Assembly: GCA_023390215.1 (NCBI GenBank)
Contig: JAEWDG010000349.1
Span: 1-10,362, forward strand
DNA length: 10,362 bases
Source of the DNA: Bacteroidota bacterium
GTDB taxonomy: Bacteria > Bacteroidota > Bacteroidia > Chitinophagales > Chitinophagaceae
Direction of reading: 5' to 3'
A program made the position numbers and the translations under genes. The notes below the pieces were generated by a model, which was not told where the DNA came from, did not search any database, and worked only from the letters and a program-made list of their open reading frames with translations. Positions 8,710 to 10,362 of this stretch are shown piece after piece (positions within the stretch are counted from its first letter, which is position 1; each line of letters opens with the position of its first letter).

Positions 8710-9786
8710 ATGGCAGTGCATTTTCAACCATTGAAAGTTAAAAAGATCATTCGCGAAACACCTGATTGTGTATCCATCAGCTTTGATGTTCCCGAAAATA
8801 TTCAAAAAGACTTCATGTTTCGTGAAGGACAAAACATAACGATACGGTACCGCAGGAACGAGGAAGAAATCAGGAGATCCTATTCGATTTGCACAGCACC
8901 GCATGAAATGGAATTAAAAGTGGCTGTTAAAAAAGTGCCGGGCGGAATTTTTTCTGCGTATGCAAATGAAGAACTAAAAGCCGGAGATGTCCTGGAGATC
9001 CTTCCACCCACAGGAAAATTCAATGCGAAACTTAGCGAAAAGAAAGGAGAACATTTCCTGGCGATCGCTGCAGGCAGTGGAATTACACCGGTGATCTCGA
9101 TCATCAAACACAGCCTTCAAACAAAAACAGACGCCCGTTTTACATTAATCTATGTGAACAGAAACCGGCAGTCCATCATTTTTTTCGATGAACTGGAGTC
9201 ACTCAAAAACAAGTTCATGGAACGGTTCCAGCTTATTAATATTCTCAGCCGGGAAAGGTTGGACACGGAGTTATTTTATGGGAGACTGGATGCAGAAAAG
9301 CTAAATGAACTGGAACATTTGGTTCCCTTTACAACTGTTGACCAGGCTTATATCTGTGGACCGGAAGCCATGATCTTCACCGCCAAATCATTTCTTGAAT
9401 CAAAAGGAATTTCTCCTGGTAAAATTCATTTTGAATTATTTTCCACTCCGGGTGCGGTGGCGGTAAAAAACGAAGTATCAAATACCACTCATAAAACCGG
9501 AGCAGTTAGTCGTGTAAGCATTCATCTCGACGGAAGGACGATGGAGTTCGATCTTCCTATGGATGGACCATCAATTCTGGATGCCGCGCTGCAACAGGGC
9601 GCTGATTTACCATATGCGTGTAAGGGCGGCGTTTGTGCTACCTGCCGCGCAAAACTGGAAGAGGGAAAAGTGGATATGACGTTAAACTATGCGCTGGAAA
9701 AAGAAGAGATCGAACAGGGATTTATTTTAACCTGTCAGTCGCACCCGCGAACAGCAAAGATCAGCGTGAATTTTGATGTGAGGTGA
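8710..9786 (+). CDS. paaE: Phenylacetyl-CoA epoxidase reductase subunit PaaE
   Basis: PaaE passes electrons from NADPH through FAD and a 2Fe-2S cluster to the di-iron oxygenase PaaABC(D), which epoxidises the aromatic ring of phenylacetyl-CoA. The 358 residues show the complete class: an FAD-binding barrel with RRSYS (R56, Y58, S59), then GGIFSAYANEEL, the nucleotide-binding segment AAGSGITP (about 120-127), YICGPEAMI (214-222), and a C-terminal plant-type ferredoxin domain with cluster ligands C304, C309, C312 and C342 (C-x4-C-x2-C-x29-C). The stretch around VDMTLNYALEKEEIEQGFILTCQSHP is typical of PaaE rather than other ferredoxin reductases. It follows the TetR gene by 6 bp. No paaA, B, C or D gene is adjacent: the next gene is convergent, its stop 4 bp away. 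A related ring-hydroxylase reductase is the main alternative. Confidence 0.93.
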   Translation: MAVHFQPLKVKKIIRETPDCVSISFDVPENIQKDFMFREGQNITIRYRRNEEEIRRSYSICTAPHEMELKVAVKKVPGGIFSAYANEELKAGDVLEILPPTGKFNAKLSEKKGEHFLAIAAGSGITPVISIIKHSLQTKTDARFTLIYVNRNRQSIIFFDELESLKNKFMERFQLINILSRERLDTELFYGRLDAEKLNELEHLVPFTTVDQAYICGPEAMIFTAKSFLESKGISPGKIHFELFSTPGAVAVKNEVSNTTHKTGAVSRVSIHLDGRTMEFDLPMDGPSILDAALQQGADLPYACKGGVCATCRAKLEEGKVDMTLNYALEKEEIEQGFILTCQSHPRTAKISVNFDVR

Positions 9787-9790
9787 TCAC

Positions 9791-10362
9791 TTAAAAATTA
9801 ACTGTCGCGCCCGGCAAAACAACAGCAGTGAATGATGTCCCATTCTCAAGGTCTGCTCTTCGCCCATGTGCTTTTTCCGACTTTACAGAAATTCGTTTAC
9901 CCGTAACCGTTTCTACCTGGCTGATGCTGATGTCTGTCATTACTCTGCCTACCGTAATCGTACCTGTGGCAGCAGCACCTTCACGTATTAAGATCGTTCC
10001 ACCCTGCATCACCGGCCTTGTTACGGTAAACTTCACAAGCTGATCCGTTTTCTTTTGCTGATCCATATCTACCCGGGTTGCCAATCGCAGATAGATTTTT
10101 GTTCCTGCCGAAATGCTTATGGACCTGGGTTGAGCAGGTTCCTCCAGATCCGGAGTTTTCTCCTCCAGCTTTTTTTCAGGCTCCCGGATCACTGAAACAG
10201 AAGACCGCTTTTTTTTAGGAATGTCGTCAGTTTTACCATTTTGTTCAACAATAGGTGACTGTTCTCCGGTAACGTCATAACCTGCATTTACCGGTCTGGA
10301 AGGTTGATCGATCAGGTTCGCGCCTCCGCTGCCTCCTGAGAGGTCCTCATAAGGATTGCGCC
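9791..10362 (-). CDS. Unidentified protein with C-terminal beta-rich domain, 5'-truncated by window edge
   Basis: On the minus strand the frame is open from the right edge to the stop at 9791-9793, so the visible 190 residues are the C-terminal part of a longer protein; the GTG at 10192 is internal. Roughly the first 85 visible residues are a hydrophilic, disordered-looking linker (SGGSGG, KKKRSS, EKKLEEKTPDLEEPAQP). The last 105 form a beta-rich domain: SAGTKIYLRLATRVD, LVKFTVTRPVMQGGTILIREGAAATGTI, ISISQVETVTGKRISV, and the ending FTAVVLPGATVNF. This GT-x-I-x-L ... IP/REGA-x-A-x-G pattern occurs in many secreted or membrane-anchored proteins and loosely recalls TrbI/VirB10 beta domains; I cannot name the family. 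No membrane segment or signal lies in the visible part. It is convergent with paaE, with four bases between the stops. Confidence 0.85.
   Translation of the reverse strand, partial: RNPYEDLSGGSGGANLIDQPSRPVNAGYDVTGEQSPIVEQNGKTDDIPKKKRSSVSVIREPEKKLEEKTPDLEEPAQPRSISISAGTKIYLRLATRVDMDQQKKTDQLVKFTVTRPVMQGGTILIREGAAATGTITVGRVMTDISISQVETVTGKRISVKSEKAHGRRADLENGTSFTAVVLPGATVNF

Noticed and set aside
9783..9790. GTGATCAC palindrome between the convergent paaE and 9791 stops
   Set aside because: It is only 8 bp with no loop and overlaps the paaE stop codon, so it is not a credible bidirectional terminator or operator.
9791..10192. A complete 133-residue gene starting at GTG 10192
   Set aside because: The same frame stays open up to the window edge with continuous coding character, so the GTG is internal to a longer protein.

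Overview
The window looks like a chromosomal stretch of a Bacteroidota bacterium, probably near the Chitinophagaceae; the family is an inference from protein style, not a computed placement. The visible support is the absence of Shine-Dalgarno sequences before the starts, several exact copies of the Bacteroidota -7 promoter box (TAnnTTTG), and the LigA, PaaE and AcsA sequences, which read as that phylum's versions. No insertion sequence, integrase, CRISPR array or tRNA is visible. Most of the window is ordinary core and accessory metabolism.

Layout. (a) 1-3090, minus strand: a lipoprotein amidohydrolase (YtcJ-like), then 110 bp later an acetyl-CoA synthetase that runs off the left edge; its C-terminal third is outside. 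(b) 3168-6361, plus strand: an uncharacterised 362-residue protein with what looks like a hidden protein-kinase-like/APH-like active site, followed after 14 bp by NAD-dependent DNA ligase ligA; the two are probably cotranscribed and diverge from the amidohydrolase across a 77-bp promoter region. (c) 6425-7715, plus strand: a free-standing NUMOD4/HNH homing-endonuclease-like gene closed by a clear intrinsic terminator, then a DUF2461 gene whose start lies only 13 nt behind that terminator's T-tract. (d) 7716-8112: a 397-bp gene-free interval with a post-gene hairpin, a structured island resembling pieces of ribosomal RNA, and a perfect inverted repeat overlapping a promoter. (e) 8113-9786, plus strand: a TetR-family regulator (TTG start) and paaE, the reductase of the phenylacetyl-CoA epoxidase, 6 bp apart and almost certainly one operon controlled by that inverted repeat. 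(f) 9791-10362, minus strand: the C-terminal part of an unidentified protein with a beta-rich 'GT...L / IREGA' domain, convergent with paaE.

The genes form no single pathway. AcsA (acetate to acetyl-CoA) and PaaE (electron supply for phenylacetyl-CoA epoxidation) are both acyl-CoA metabolism; LigA is housekeeping replication and repair. The points most worth a second look are the rRNA-like island at 7829-7925, the kinase-like reading of the gene at 3168, the operator/promoter overlap before the TetR gene, paaE separated from the other paa subunits, and the terminator sitting almost on the DUF2461 start.
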